Origin: Flavivirga jejuensis
Lineage (GTDB): Bacteria; Bacteroidota; Bacteroidia; Flavobacteriales; Flavobacteriaceae
Length of the DNA stretch: 64,000 nucleotides
NCBI RefSeq assembly: GCF_030540765.1
Contig: NZ_JAUOEL010000001.1
Coordinates: 868,001 to 932,000, forward strand
Direction of reading: 5' to 3'
Shown here in pieces: positions 46,869-55,283 of this stretch. The position numbers and the translations under genes were made by a program. The first letter of the stretch is position 1. Each line of letters begins with the position of its first letter. A model generated the notes under the pieces. It did no database searches. It was given only the letters and a program-made list of their open reading frames with translations, and was not told where the DNA came from.

Positions 46869-48197
46869 ATGTTTAATAATTTAAGCGATAAATTAGATAA
46901 AGCCTTACATGTTTTAAAAGGACATGGAAGCATCACGGAAGTTAATGTTGCAGAAACTTTAAAAGAAGTTCGTCGTGCATTACTTGATGCCGATGTTAAT
47001 TTTAAAATAGCCAAAGAGTTTACAAATAAAGTTAAGGAAAAAGCGCTTGGTCAAAATGTTTTAACAACATTACAACCAGGTCAGTTAATGGTTAAAATCG
47101 TAAAAGATGAGTTGACCGAACTTATGGGAGGCGATGCCGAAGGCATTAACCTTTCTGGTACTCCAAGCATTATATTAATGTCTGGTTTACAGGGTTCTGG
47201 TAAAACCACCTTTTCTGGTAAACTTGCTAATTATCTTAAAAATAAAAAAACTAAAAAACCATTATTGGTGGCCTGTGATGTGTATCGTCCAGCAGCGATC
47301 GACCAATTACATGTAGTTGGAGATCAAATAGGCGTTGAGGTTTTTAGTGATAGAGGAAATACAGATCCAGTAGCCATTTCTAAAGCTGGTATTGCTCACG
47401 CAAAAGCAAATGGACATAATGTCGTTATTATTGATACCGCGGGACGTTTAGCTGTCGATGAGGTGATGATGACCGAAATATCAAATATTCACAAGGCTAT
47501 CCAGCCACAAGAAACATTGTTTGTTGTCGATTCTATGACTGGTCAGGATGCGGTTAATACAGCAAAGACCTTTAATGATGTATTGAATTTTGATGGTGTT
47601 ATACTAACCAAATTAGATGGTGATACTCGAGGTGGTGCGGCAATCTCGATAAAATCTGTAGTAAACAAGCCAATTAAGTTTATTGGTACAGGTGAAAAAA
47701 TGGAAGCGATTGATGTGTTCTATCCATCACGTATGGCAGATCGTATTCTTGGGATGGGTGATGTTGTTTCTTTAGTTGAAAGAGCTCAAGAGCAATTTGA
47801 TGAAGAAGAAGCACGTAAGCTTCAAAAGAAAATAGCTAAAAACCAATTTGGTTTTGACGATTTCTTAAAGCAAATCCAGCAGATTAAAAAGATGGGAAAC
47901 ATGAAAGACCTTATGGGTATGATTCCTGGTGTTGGAAAAATGATGAAAGATGTTGATATTGATGATGATGCTTTTAAAGGTATTGAGGCTATTATTCATT
48001 CCATGACACCTAATGAAAGAAGCAATCCGTCTATTATAAATTCAAGTAGAAAAATACGTATAGGAAAAGGCTCAGGAACTTCTGTACAACAAGTAAACCA
48101 ACTGTTAAAGCAATTTACTCAAATGAGTAAAATGATGAAAATGATGCAAGGTGGCGGAGGCAAAAAGGTGATGCAAATGATGAAAGGCATGAACTAA
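46869..48197 (+). CDS. ffh: Signal recognition particle protein Ffh
   Basis: 442 residues. The N domain is followed by the G domain with LMSGLQGSGKTTFSGKLA (P-loop), DVYRPAAIDQL, DTAGRLAVDE and TKLDGDTRGGAA, then the Met-rich M domain with the RNA-binding helix region NPSIINSSRKIRIGKGSG. It targets nascent inner-membrane proteins to FtsY and SecYEG. Complete and well conserved; monocistronic or cotranscribed with folD, 126 bp downstream. Confidence 0.97.
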   Translation: MFNNLSDKLDKALHVLKGHGSITEVNVAETLKEVRRALLDADVNFKIAKEFTNKVKEKALGQNVLTTLQPGQLMVKIVKDELTELMGGDAEGINLSGTPSIILMSGLQGSGKTTFSGKLANYLKNKKTKKPLLVACDVYRPAAIDQLHVVGDQIGVEVFSDRGNTDPVAISKAGIAHAKANGHNVVIIDTAGRLAVDEVMMTEISNIHKAIQPQETLFVVDSMTGQDAVNTAKTFNDVLNFDGVILTKLDGDTRGGAAISIKSVVNKPIKFIGTGEKMEAIDVFYPSRMADRILGMGDVVSLVERAQEQFDEEEARKLQKKIAKNQFGFDDFLKQIQQIKKMGNMKDLMGMIPGVGKMMKDVDIDDDAFKGIEAIIHSMTPNERSNPSIINSSRKIRIGKGSGTSVQQVNQLLKQFTQMSKMMKMMQGGGGKKVMQMMKGMN

Positions 48198-48323
48198 ATT
48201 AGTATTCGGCGAGCAGTTTCAGTGAACAGTTGTTAGTAATTAAAAAAATAAGAAAATAATTTAGTGCCTTTACGTCTTAGCGATAAAATATTCGTGAATT
48301 CGAGGCAAGTAAACTTTTAAAGG

Positions 48324-49205
48324 ATGGTAATACTTGACGGAAAAAAAGTAAGCAATGATATTAAAAATGAAATTGCAGTTGAAGTTCAGAAAATAAAAGA
48401 TAAAGGAGAAAAGGTGCCTCATTTAGCAGCAATTATTGTTGGTAATGATGGAGCAAGTTTAACCTATGTTGGTAGTAAAGTGAAAGCTTGTGAGCGCGTT
48501 GGTTTTGAATCTACTTTGGTTCAAATGTCTAATACAACAAGTGAAATTGAGTTATTAGAAAAAATAAAAGAACTTAATGAAAATGCTGATATTGATGGTT
48601 TTATAGTGCAATTACCATTGCCTCCACAAATTAATGAACAAAAAGTATTATTAGCTGTAAATCCAGATAAAGATGTAGATGGTTTTCATCCTACAAATTT
48701 TGGTAAAATGGCTTTAGATATGTCGACCTTTATTCCCGCAACACCATTTGGGATTTTGGAATTATTAGACCGTTATGGTGTAGAAACTAAAGGGAAACAC
48801 ACAGTTGTTATTGGGCGTTCTCATATTGTTGGTAGACCTATGAGTATTTTAATGGGACGTAAAGGGTTTCCTGGAAACTCTACGGTAACTTTAACACATA
48901 GCCATACCAAAAATATCACTCAAATTACATCGCAAGCAGATATTATTATTTCGGCATTGGGAGTTCCTAATTTCTTAAAAGCAGAAATGATTAAAGACGA
49001 TGCTGTTATTGTAGATGTTGGGATTACGCGTGTTACAGACGAGACGAGACCAAGAGGTTATAAAATCGTAGGTGATGTGGATTTTGCTAATGTTAGTAAA
49101 AAAGCAAGTTACATTACACCTGTTCCTGGTGGTGTAGGTCCTATGACCATTGCTATGTTGCTTAAAAACACATTACTTGCTCGAGAGAGACATAACAATA
49201 TATAA
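48324..49205 (+). CDS. folD: Methylenetetrahydrofolate dehydrogenase/cyclohydrolase FolD
   Basis: 293 residues. Interconverts methylene-, methenyl- and formyl-tetrahydrofolate in one-carbon metabolism. The YVGSKVKACERVGF segment holds the active-site Tyr/Lys, DGFIVQLPLP and PDKDVDGFHP follow, and the NAD(P)-binding GRSHIVGRPMS and TPVPGGVGPMT motifs are complete. A heptamer-like degenerate stretch (48198-48310) lies between ffh and folD. Confidence 0.97.
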   Translation: MVILDGKKVSNDIKNEIAVEVQKIKDKGEKVPHLAAIIVGNDGASLTYVGSKVKACERVGFESTLVQMSNTTSEIELLEKIKELNENADIDGFIVQLPLPPQINEQKVLLAVNPDKDVDGFHPTNFGKMALDMSTFIPATPFGILELLDRYGVETKGKHTVVIGRSHIVGRPMSILMGRKGFPGNSTVTLTHSHTKNITQITSQADIIISALGVPNFLKAEMIKDDAVIVDVGITRVTDETRPRGYKIVGDVDFANVSKKASYITPVPGGVGPMTIAMLLKNTLLARERHNNI

Positions 49206-49232
49206 ACAAATAGTATATTATTAACTTATATA

Positions 49233-49272
49233 AAAAACGCGTTATAAATTTTTTAGTTTGTAACGCGTTTTT
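49233..49272 (+). terminator. Terminator of folD
   Basis: 16-base arms AAAAACGCGTTATAAA (49233-49248) and TTTGTAACGCGTTTTT (49257-49272) with one mismatch, ending in T-run. Confidence 0.85.
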
Positions 49273-49431
49273 ATTGGACTCAACTATAGTTGTAAAGGGG
49301 TACTTCGTTTTTAGCTCCTAAAAATTTTTGACGCGATTCATACGAATTCAGTTTTGCCTGTTTATTCTTTTATTTCGGTATGACACGAAGTAGATTTTCA
49401 GTTTGCCAAAACAAACCTATGGACTTCCAGT
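49273..49431. repeat. Dispersed repeat B, copy 2
   Basis: About 159 bp including CCTAAAAATTTTTGACGCG, ACGAATTCAGTTTTGCC, TTTCGGTATGACACGAA and CAGTTTGCCAAAACAAAC. It matches copy 3 (58143-58331) along its length and copy 1 (38690-38776) in the core. Confidence 0.75.
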
Positions 49432-49653
49432 CTTAAGTTACAGTTATATATTTTTATAAGCAGACTTACTCTACTCAGTTTAACAAATAATTGTCTTAAA
49501 TCCTTAGAATATTTAAACTCCAAAACATTTCTTGAAGAATCTTTAAAAAGTATGACCGCTTGTTTTTAATATGTAAAGTAATTTGATTTCTAAATAAGTA
49601 TGTGTTTAAAAACTGAAACTACTTTTTATTACTGATACCTTAATTTAACCGAG

Positions 49654-49678
49654 AATAACAAAAAAAAATTTTGTTATT
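49654..49678. promoter_or_regulatory. Hairpin upstream of the GH130-receiver gene
   Basis: AATAACAAAA (49654-49663) and TTTTGTTATT (49669-49678) form a 10-bp stem with an AAAAA loop, 88 bp before the gene start. It could be an operator or leader structure; no T-run follows. Confidence 0.3.
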
Positions 49679-49766
49679 AAGTTAGCTTAATAGATGTAAA
49701 CGAATCATCATTAAAATAATTATTGTTATATTGCCTTACGCGCTATGCGTAAATACTTATAAATTT

Positions 49767-51626
49767 ATGGCGATAAAAATCAATAGGCTTAAAGTTTTTT
49801 TTAATCCAGACCCTAAAAGAGTAATAATCCGCTTTTTTATGCCTGGAGGAGAAGAAAGAGCAAAAAAAATTATAAAAAGAGTTATAGCAATGCCTAAGGG
49901 AGTTGCTTCACAAGTATTGAACCAGACACTAAGAGATTTTAGCAATCGGCATCGAAATATAACTCGCATACTTTTAAATCATTATAAAAAAGTAACTTTT
50001 TTATTTTCAGAATTAGGGATAGATTCGTCCAGTATTTCTAAAGAAATAAAATTATTAATTGGTGCTTATTTTACCCATGAATATTCTATAGAATCAGCTG
50101 CATTTTTTAATCCTTCAATGGTGGAAGACCCAGATCAATCACACTTAGAAGAAGGGCAGAAAAGAGTAATTGTTAGTTTTAGGGCGACTGGAGAAGGACA
50201 TGTGTCATCGATAGTTTTTAGGGGGGCGATCTTAGATAAAAGTAATCAATTAGAGTTTGGTTCGGTGAGTAAATTAGTCGATATCGCTGAAACGATACAG
50301 TTACATGAATATAAAAAAACAGACTTTATACTCAAGTTAAAAGACATGAAGTTTGATGATAAAGAAGTCGTAGAAAAAATATTAGGTAATTTAAATGAGA
50401 CGTTCCTCTTTAGAGAGTTAATTCATAATATAAATCAGTTTGAAAATAATCATGAAATAACAGTAGAAAATAATAAAGTACTTCATGCTATTAAATTTAT
50501 AGCGAATGCTCAATATCAAATTAGTTTTTCTTTAGATACAGCTATAAGTGAGAGGGTTATTTTTCCTGTAACGGATGCTGAGAGTAATGGATTAGAAGAT
50601 GCTAGATTTGTGAAATTTACAGAAGATAATGGGGATGTGAAATATTATGCAACATATACTGCTTATAATGGTTTCGTTATAATGCCTCAACTTATAGAAA
50701 CAACAGATTTTTATACGTTTACTGTGATGCCTATTTATGGGAAACAAGCACAAAATAAAGGGATGGCTATGTTTCCTAGAAAAATAAACGGGCAATATGC
50801 TATGTTATCAAGGCAAGACGGAGAAAATAATTTCATCATGTATAGTGATCAAGTAAATAATTGGGACAATGACCCAATATTACTTCAAGAGCCCAGATAC
50901 CCTTGGGAGTTTGTACAATTAGGAAATTCTGGTTCACCTATAGAAACAAGTAAGGGGTGGCTTGTTATTACGCATGGTGTAGGAGCTATGCGCAGATATG
51001 TTTTAGGCGCTATTTTATTAGATTTAAATAATCCTAGTATCGTATTGGCTCAACTTGATAACCCTTTATTAATTGCTAATGAAAAGGAAAGAGAGGGCTA
51101 TGTACCTAATGTAGTTTATTCTTGTGGTTCTATAATAAATGATGATAGTATTATTATTCCTTATGCGATGAGTGATACTAGCAGTGGTTTTGCTTATGTT
51201 TCTTTACAAGAGGTGTTTGATAATATGGTATATAGCAACAGAAGAAAAAAAGGCACTCCGTTACATGATGCTAAGCGAATATTATTGGTAGATGATGATA
51301 AAACTAATCTGGCTATGGTAAGCCAAATGCTTGTTGGGGATGGGTATTTAGTTGATGAGGTCACAGATGGCGTTCAGGCTTTAGTTGCTATTGGAAAAAG
51401 TACGTACGATTTAATACTCTCTGATATTGAAATGCCGAACTTTAATGGCTATCAATTATTGGAATTCATAAAAAGTGAATCTATAAAAATACCAGTTGTA
51501 TTTCTTAGTTCTCATAATAGTGAAGCTGATGAAATTAAGGGATTACAATTAGGTGCCGCCGAATATTTACCCAAACCTGTACAAAAAGATTTATTAAGGT
51601 TGCGTTTAAAAAATATTTTTAGATAA
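49767..51626 (+). CDS. GH130-like mannoside phosphorylase fused to a response-regulator receiver domain
   Basis: 619 residues from the ATG at 49767; a TTG 36 bp upstream is in frame. Residues 1-500 resemble the long-form glycoside hydrolase family 130 proteins: FFNPSMVEDPDQSHLEEGQK, SFRATGEGHVSSIVFRG, GLEDARFVKF, the ATYTAYNG strand and the QLGNSGSPIETSKGWLVITH segment. GH130 enzymes are mainly beta-mannoside phosphorylases. From residue 502 a complete CheY-like receiver follows: acidic pocket Asp509-511 (LLVDDDKTN), phospho-acceptor Asp553 in LILSDIEMPNFNG, Ser581 and Lys603 in YLPKP. No other output domain is present. No kinase is adjacent. Phosphorylation may control the enzyme; this is inference. 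Convergent with a GT4 gene. Confidence 0.88.
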   Translation: MAIKINRLKVFFNPDPKRVIIRFFMPGGEERAKKIIKRVIAMPKGVASQVLNQTLRDFSNRHRNITRILLNHYKKVTFLFSELGIDSSSISKEIKLLIGAYFTHEYSIESAAFFNPSMVEDPDQSHLEEGQKRVIVSFRATGEGHVSSIVFRGAILDKSNQLEFGSVSKLVDIAETIQLHEYKKTDFILKLKDMKFDDKEVVEKILGNLNETFLFRELIHNINQFENNHEITVENNKVLHAIKFIANAQYQISFSLDTAISERVIFPVTDAESNGLEDARFVKFTEDNGDVKYYATYTAYNGFVIMPQLIETTDFYTFTVMPIYGKQAQNKGMAMFPRKINGQYAMLSRQDGENNFIMYSDQVNNWDNDPILLQEPRYPWEFVQLGNSGSPIETSKGWLVITHGVGAMRRYVLGAILLDLNNPSIVLAQLDNPLLIANEKEREGYVPNVVYSCGSIINDDSIIIPYAMSDTSSGFAYVSLQEVFDNMVYSNRRKKGTPLHDAKRILLVDDDKTNLAMVSQMLVGDGYLVDEVTDGVQALVAIGKSTYDLILSDIEMPNFNGYQLLEFIKSESIKIPVVFLSSHNSEADEIKGLQLGAAEYLPKPVQKDLLRLRLKNIFR

Positions 51627-51631
51627 AGTAG

Positions 51632-51665
51632 TATCTGATAAATTGGGTAAATAGAAAATCAGATA
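51632..51665. terminator. Possible terminator between convergent sugar genes
   Basis: TATCTGAT (51632-51639) and ATCAGATA (51658-51665) form an 8-bp stem with an 18-nt loop between the GH130-receiver stop and the GT4 stop. Weak; no strong T-run. Confidence 0.25.
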
Positions 51666-51731
51666 GGTGTTATAAAGCTTGTATCTAAATACTTGTTTTG
51701 TGTTTTTTGTAGTTGTAATTTGTTTGCTTAT

Positions 51732-53978
51732 TTAAGTTGTAAATAGGCTGTTTTTTGCTAATGAATTTTGAGAAGCTTTTATTACTTTTTGTTGACTACT
51801 CCATACGGTTAAATATGATAATAAATAAGAAATAGTACTTTCGGCTCCTTGATTTCTATTTACACAATGTGCCTCTAAACCATCGCAACAACCTTTCGAT
51901 TCATCATCATATAAAGGAATAAACAAATCGTTATTACCCATAAACCAACTAAATGCTATAAGCATTTTTTGATGATATTCCTTTTCTTTAGTAATTTCAA
52001 AAGCTTTGTTATACATCATTATCATAGCCATTGCATTAATAGGTTGCTGCCCTTGTGCGGGTCTTTTTTCACCTTTATAATACCAAGTGTTTCCTATTAA
52101 AGTAATTCTGTTATTTCTGTAAGTTTCTTTATCTAGAAAATTGGTGCTTTCAATTGCTACAGTATAAATTTCTTTATCTTTTATTAGGTCGTATGCATGC
52201 CACAATGCTAAAGGTATTATAGCATTATCATAACATAAAATAGGTTCGAACCATTTCCATTCACTATCACTTTCATCTTTGTATTGATGTAATAATTTAT
52301 AAGTTAGTAAATTCATTAAATGTATAATGCTTTCATTATCTGGATAACGCTTTAAAAAATGACAAAGCCCAATTATTATATTCGCTATGGCTCTTATTGA
52401 TGTGATTTTTTCAAAATGATGGTAAGACTTAAAGAAAATATCTTTCGCAAATTGGAAATGGCTATCATTTGGAGCCAATCTAATTAAGTAACCCATAGCC
52501 CATATGGTTCTTCCAAAGGAATCTTCTGAGCCTTTTTCGTCTAAAAACTTTTTTTCATAACTCATATCGTTATGAAAAAAGCCATCTTCCATTTGCATTA
52601 GTTTTATATACTTTAAATATACATCAGCAAGACCTATTGAGCTTTTGTCAACGTCTAGTTCATAAGCCATTAAAACAAGCAATAAGGCTCGAGCGTTATC
52701 GTCAAGGCAATATCCTTCTTTATAATCTGGGACAGAATAATTGGCATGTTCTAATATACCCATATCATCTGTTAATCGTTTAATATGATCCATATTAAAC
52801 TTGGGTAGTGATAGTAATTTTTCATCAAGAGTAATTAATGGGGTATTACTAATTTCATCAAGCATTTTAATATATTGTAAGCCAATTTTATTCCAATACA
52901 TTTTTTTACCATAATTGAAAGCGGCGTCTTTTATATTGGCAATCTTATCTGGGTTATCTAGTAAATTACATAGGGTTTTTGCCAGATCATCACTATTATT
53001 AAAAGCAAATGTATTTCCTCTGTCATCAGCGAGTAATTCTTTAGCATGCCAAAAAGGAGTTGAAACAATGCATGCTCCAGCACCAATTGCATAGCAAATT
53101 GTACCACTAGTTATTTGTGCTTCATTTAAGTATGGTGTTATGTATATATCAGATTCTATTAGAAATGCTTTTATATCTTCTTCTTTAAAAAAACCATCTT
53201 CGAAAATAACATTGTCAGCTACATTATTTGTTTTTGCTAAATTTTTAAGATAATCACGATACTCTTCATTAGAATGCTTTTTTACATTTGGATGTGTTTG
53301 TCCCAATACAATATAAATAACATCAGGATGTTTGTCTATTACTTCTGGTAGTGCATTAATAACTGTTTCTATACCTTTACTACGTCCTAAAAAACCAAAT
53401 GTGCCTAATACTTTTTTTTCTGGATAATTAAATTCTGTACCAGTGTTTTCTATTTCAGAAAAATCAGGAACACCGTGATGAATAAATGCGATTTTTTGTA
53501 GAGGTATTTCGTATATAGTAGTTAGGAAATCAATAGCCAGATTACTCATTACTACCAATTTTTGTGATAAGCAGCCTATTTTTTTAAGAATATGTTTTTC
53601 GTGATAATTAGGGGTTTGTAATATGGTATGTAATGTGGTAACAATTGGTATTTTTAATTGCTTTAGCAGGCTTAATATAAATACACCGCTTTCTCCTCCA
53701 AAAATTCCAAATTCATGCTGGAAAATACAAATATCTGGATTACTATCATTTATAAAATGAGCTGCTATAGTGTAATCTTTTGGCTCTTGTTGTCTTATAG
53801 TATGTTTAACTATTTCAGGATATTCATATTCCTGATTGCAGTCGTTCATTGCAACTACAAGCACTTCATTGTTCGTTTCTTTGCAGTTTGCAGCTAGAAT
53901 AGAATTAGCTAAGTTGGTAGTAAACGTTGCTATACCGCAACGTCTGGGCATATAATTGCCAAGAATAATAATCCTCAT
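51732..53978 (-). CDS. GT4 glycosyltransferase with C-terminal glycosidase-like half
   Basis: 748 residues, no signal peptide. The N-terminal half (about 1-375) is a GT-B, family 4-type transferase: MPRRCGIATFTTNLANSIL, QHEFGIFGG, TLHTIL, the FGFLGRSKGIE and FFKEEDIKAFLIESDIYITPY segments, and the donor-site EAQITSGTICYAIGAGA. The second half (about 380-735) resembles an alpha/alpha-barrel glycosidase-like region (YCLDDNARALLLVLMAYEL, SFGRTIWAMGYLIRL, QGQQPINAMAMIMMYN, HCVNRNQGAESTISYL). Such pairs with GH130-like enzymes are known from several bacteria. The donor sugar is not deducible; mannose is suggested by the neighbour. Likely makes or remodels an intracellular or surface mannoside. Confidence 0.85.
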   Translation of the reverse strand: MRIIILGNYMPRRCGIATFTTNLANSILAANCKETNNEVLVVAMNDCNQEYEYPEIVKHTIRQQEPKDYTIAAHFINDSNPDICIFQHEFGIFGGESGVFILSLLKQLKIPIVTTLHTILQTPNYHEKHILKKIGCLSQKLVVMSNLAIDFLTTIYEIPLQKIAFIHHGVPDFSEIENTGTEFNYPEKKVLGTFGFLGRSKGIETVINALPEVIDKHPDVIYIVLGQTHPNVKKHSNEEYRDYLKNLAKTNNVADNVIFEDGFFKEEDIKAFLIESDIYITPYLNEAQITSGTICYAIGAGACIVSTPFWHAKELLADDRGNTFAFNNSDDLAKTLCNLLDNPDKIANIKDAAFNYGKKMYWNKIGLQYIKMLDEISNTPLITLDEKLLSLPKFNMDHIKRLTDDMGILEHANYSVPDYKEGYCLDDNARALLLVLMAYELDVDKSSIGLADVYLKYIKLMQMEDGFFHNDMSYEKKFLDEKGSEDSFGRTIWAMGYLIRLAPNDSHFQFAKDIFFKSYHHFEKITSIRAIANIIIGLCHFLKRYPDNESIIHLMNLLTYKLLHQYKDESDSEWKWFEPILCYDNAIIPLALWHAYDLIKDKEIYTVAIESTNFLDKETYRNNRITLIGNTWYYKGEKRPAQGQQPINAMAMIMMYNKAFEITKEKEYHQKMLIAFSWFMGNNDLFIPLYDDESKGCCDGLEAHCVNRNQGAESTISYLLSYLTVWSSQQKVIKASQNSLAKNSLFTT

Positions 53979-54362
53979 TTTTTTCTTTTTAAAGGTTAAA
54001 AGAAAGATTTATGTAAATAATAAAAACACTGTAAGTTAATTCTTTATGGTAAGATAATACAACATATTAGTAGTTATTTTCTATCATTTTTATTAACAGG
54101 ATCGTTTTATAAATTTGGCAGTATGATTTTTATTGTATAAATGATAAGGTAACATTTATACATTTGCAGACAAAAGAACATCAAAAGGAGACACTATTAT
54201 TTCTGTTTTAGGTGTATCAAATTTCGTAAGACCTTAGTTAATTGTAAAGATGGTTTTTATTAAAAACAGGAAGTACTTTATAAGTATAATACTTATTTGT
54301 ATTATTAATTATTATGACGGATTTAAGTCGTTTTATTTAGCAAATGACTATCATATAACAAA

Positions 54363-54381
54363 CTTACGTCGAACTCAGGTT
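54363..54381. repeat. 19-bp dispersed repeat, copy 2
   Basis: CTTACGTCGAACTCAGGTT, identical to the complement of 59968-59986. It directly precedes the GC-richer patch 54383-54478. Confidence 0.8.
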
Positions 54382-54382
54382 A

Positions 54383-54478
54383 AAAAGATGTGGGTACACC
54401 GTAGCTTTGCCACTCAGGCTAATCCCGATTTTTAGCAGGATCTAGGTTAATACCTAGCCCCTTGGGTCTATTTCTATT
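54383..54478. other. GC-richer patch behind rluF, possible remnant of a mobile element or RNA
   Basis: This ~95 bp is visibly richer in G and C than its surroundings and contains a perfect CTAGGT-TAAT-ACCTAG hairpin (54442-54457). It starts right after a 19-bp repeat copy and ends 6 bp before the rluF stop. No gene is evident. Confidence 0.35.
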
Positions 54479-54484
54479 TAGGGT

Positions 54485-55264
54485 TTAAGGCTTGCTCTGA
54501 GGTTTAATACCTTTTATTTTGTTTGTCGATTCTTGATGTTCTTTAGTTGAATTGCTAATTAAATTATTCAACTCACTAAATTCTTCTTTTGTTAGCTCCC
54601 TATATTCACCAATAGGCATATCCATTTTAATATTCATTATTCTAACACGTTTAAGTGTTTCTACCTCATAATTTAGATATTCACACATACGACGAATTTG
54701 CCTGTTCAAACCTTGAGTTAAAATAATTTTGAATTGGTAGGTACTTAATTTTTCGACTTTGCATTTTTTGGTGACTCTGTTTAATTCTGCTAACTGAATA
54801 CCACCAGACATACGCTCTACAAATGTTTGCGATATAGGTTTGTCTACTTTTACAATATACTCTTTCTCATGGTTATTGCTAGCACGCAAAATCTTATTTA
54901 CAATATCACCATCATCGGTTAAAAGAATTAAACCTTCACTAGGTTTATCTAATCTCCCAATTGGAAAAATACGTTTTGGGTAGTTTATAAAATCAATAAT
55001 ATTATCTTTTTCAACAGAAGTATCTGTGGTGCAAACTATTCCAATAGGTTTGTTAAAAGCTAAATAAACAAAATTTACTTTGTCGTTTTTTATTTCTTTG
55101 CCATCAACATGAACGATGTCTCCTAGTGCAATTTTTGTGCCCATTTCTGGCACAACACCATTTATGGTAACACGTCCAGCTTCAATAAGTTTATCGGCTT
55201 CTCGACGTGAACAATAACCAACCTCACTTAAAAATTTATTAATGCGTTTTAACTCTACTTCCAT
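54485..55264 (-). CDS. rluF: 23S rRNA pseudouridine synthase RluF-type
   Basis: 259 residues. An S4 RNA-binding domain (about 5-65: INKFLSEVGYCSRREADKLI, GRVTINGVVP) is followed by the RsuA-type catalytic domain with AFNKPIGIVCTT, the active-site Asp in GRLDKPSEGLILLTDDG, and the GLNRQIRRMCEYLNYEV block that separates RluF from RluB/E. Modifies U2604 in 23S rRNA in E. coli. The C-terminal tail of about 30 residues is polar and not conserved. First of a run of minus-strand genes. Confidence 0.9.
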   Translation of the reverse strand: MEVELKRINKFLSEVGYCSRREADKLIEAGRVTINGVVPEMGTKIALGDIVHVDGKEIKNDKVNFVYLAFNKPIGIVCTTDTSVEKDNIIDFINYPKRIFPIGRLDKPSEGLILLTDDGDIVNKILRASNNHEKEYIVKVDKPISQTFVERMSGGIQLAELNRVTKKCKVEKLSTYQFKIILTQGLNRQIRRMCEYLNYEVETLKRVRIMNIKMDMPIGEYRELTKEEFSELNNLISNSTKEHQESTNKIKGIKPQSKP

Positions 55265-55283
55265 GTCTCAAAAGTACAACATT

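Larger units (their letters stand above)
49206..49766. other. 561-bp gene-free region upstream of the GH130-receiver gene
   Basis: It holds, in order, the folD terminator, repeat B copy 2 (49273-49431), AT-rich DNA without recognised structure, and a hairpin AATAACAAAA/TTTTGTTATT (49654-49678). No coding sequence is supported. Confidence 0.6.
53979..54484. other. 506-bp gene-free region with repeat remnant
   Basis: AT-rich from 53979 to 54360, then a 19-bp repeat copy and a GC-richer patch. A TACATTTG -7-like element (54159-54166) points right, but no credible gene follows it. A 61-codon plus-strand frame (54250-54435) runs through the repeat and is probably chance. Confidence 0.5.

Noticed and set aside
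54250-54435. A 61-codon plus-strand reading frame with a hydrophobic start
   Set aside because: It runs through the 19-bp repeat and the GC-richer patch, has no family resemblance and no clear start signal; chance is the simpler reading.
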